DNA of 38,798 bases from Planctomycetota bacterium (GTDB taxonomy: Bacteria; Planctomycetota; Phycisphaerae; Phycisphaerales; UBA1924), in the NCBI GenBank assembly GCA_003696725.1, contig RFGI01000057.1, positions 1 through 38,798 of the forward strand, written 5' to 3'. Of this stretch, positions 38,449 to 38,798 are shown piece after piece. The notes under the pieces were generated by a model. It was not told the DNA's origin. It saw nothing but the letters and a program-made list of their open reading frames with translations, and searched no databases. Both the position numbers and the translations under genes were made by a program. Within the stretch, counting starts at the first letter, position 1; each line of letters starts with the position of its first letter.

Positions 38449-38454
38449 AGTCTA
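38449..38454 (-). promoter_or_regulatory. putative leaderless -10 box (TAGACT) of the PIN/TRAM gene
   Basis: On the minus strand TAGACT ends seven bases before the ATG at 38441, with no Shine-Dalgarno in the gap. Confidence 0.5.
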
Positions 38455-38499
38455 CGCGCCGGGAGCCCCGGGGCGGTGGAGCCGGCCGGTCTCGGCGCG

Positions 38500-38505
38500 T
38501 ACACT
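38500..38505 (+). promoter_or_regulatory. putative -10 box (TACACT) of ffs
   Basis: TACACT lies 20 bases before the predicted 5' end of the SRP RNA, and is back to back with TAGACT of the opposite gene. No -35 hexamer is clear. Confidence 0.4.
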
Positions 38506-38525
38506 CGGCCCGTCCGACGCCCCGA

Positions 38526-38635
38526 GGTTGGCGGCCGGGCCCGGTGCGCGGGTGGCCCGTGAACCTGGTCAGAGCCTGACCGCAGCAGCCATAAGCGGCC
38601 GTCATCCGGCGCCGCCGGTGTCCTGGCCGCCAACC
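38526..38635 (+). ncRNA. ffs: signal recognition particle RNA (bacterial small type)
   Basis: A roughly 110-nt hairpin RNA that binds Ffh and helps target membrane proteins. The 5' arm GGTTGGCGGCC (38526-38536) pairs perfectly with GGCCGCCAACC (38625-38635). The core GTGAACCTGGTCAG and AGCAGCCATAAGCGG is the conserved Ffh-binding domain (E. coli has GGTCAG ... AGCAGCC at the same spacing). The apical part differs: the GGAA tetraloop position reads TGAC, closed by a C-C mismatch. Location just upstream of dnaX is the usual bacterial arrangement. The ends are estimated from pairing. Confidence 0.9.
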
Positions 38636-38672
38636 CCGCGGCGTCGGCTCAAGACTGCCGCCCAGTCAGTGG

Positions 38673-38691
38673 GACGGGCGTCCTGCCCGTC
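38673..38691 (+). repeat. inverted repeat between ffs and dnaX
   Basis: GACGGGC (38673-38679) and GCCCGTC (38685-38691) make a seven-bp stem with a five-base loop, ten bases before the dnaX ATG. No T-tract follows, so it is not a classic terminator. It may affect dnaX translation or read-through from ffs. Confidence 0.45.
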
Positions 38692-38701
38692 ATGCGCGAC
38701 C

Positions 38702-38798
38702 ATGTCCTACACCGTCCTGGCACGCCGGTACCGCTCGCAGTCCTTCGACGAGGTCGTCGGGCAGTCGGCGATCGCGCGCACGCTGGCCCGCGCCGTCG
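38702..38798 (+). CDS. dnaX: DNA polymerase III subunit gamma/tau, N-terminal fragment
   Basis: Only 32 codons are in the window, cut by its right edge. The start SYTVLARRYRSQSFDEVVGQ matches the DnaX N-terminus (YxVLARKYRPQ.F.DVVGQ), the AAA clamp-loader ATPase of the replisome. The ATG at 38702 follows ffs by 66 bp. Walker motifs lie beyond the edge. Confidence rests on the N-terminal match plus the ffs-dnaX neighbourhood. Confidence 0.88.
   Translation, partial: MSYTVLARRYRSQSFDEVVGQSAIARTLARAV

Overview
The window looks like a chromosomal piece of a planctomycete of the class Phycisphaerae. The DNA is very GC-rich. Two secreted proteins end in the Phycisphaerae-type variant of the PEP-CTERM tail (IPSPG, a hydrophobic stretch, then RRRR). 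A secreted protease carries DCNNNGVPD repeats and a paired EF-hand/dockerin-like tail, and LptE-like and BamD-like genes imply a diderm envelope. This is a reading from protein style, not from a database search. I see no phage, insertion sequence or CRISPR array. The only clearly accessory element is a HicAB-type toxin-antitoxin pair in a locally AT-richer patch near 29.2 kb.

Layout. 0-3.1 kb: tRNA-Ala(UGC), a sugar aminotransferase, a lone pseudopilin, a PEP-CTERM-like protein, then tRNA-Ala(GGC) and tRNA-Tyr in tandem on the minus strand. 3.2-8.1 kb: a possible small RNA, a CusF-like copper-binding lipoprotein coupled to a basic protein, a MEMO-family protein, a small membrane protein, Dtd and glutamine-dependent NAD synthetase. 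8.1-13.1 kb: mostly lineage-specific unknowns, plus a thermonuclease-fold protein, a glycine-zipper lipoprotein and a DUF456 membrane protein. 13.1-20.6 kb: alpha-glucan phosphorylase, the secreted protease, MurJ, a second PEP-CTERM-like protein and VanZ. 20.6-23.3 kb: ParA, a CPBP protease whose 3' end runs through an antisense tRNA-Cys gene, and a secreted protein with an internal duplication.

23.4-27.5 kb holds a three-gene signalling operon: an excisionase-type HTH fused to a receiver, an HDOD/GAF-like/histidine kinase protein, and a degenerate receiver fused to a GAF-like domain. 27.5-38.4 kb is mostly minus-strand housekeeping: Der, an ABC exporter, AroA, a GroES-like protein, FtsH, LptE, a BamD-like TPR protein and a PIN/TRAM membrane protein. 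The window closes with the SRP RNA gene (ffs) directly upstream of the start of dnaX.

The most general unexplained pattern is in the promoters. Many starts have no Shine-Dalgarno but do have a TANNNT hexamer, often TAGACT or TACACT, ending 6-9 nt before the start codon. That is what leaderless transcripts would look like. Genes with a clear Shine-Dalgarno either lack the hexamer or have it 35 nt or more upstream. GTGA or ATGA stop/start overlaps are also frequent.
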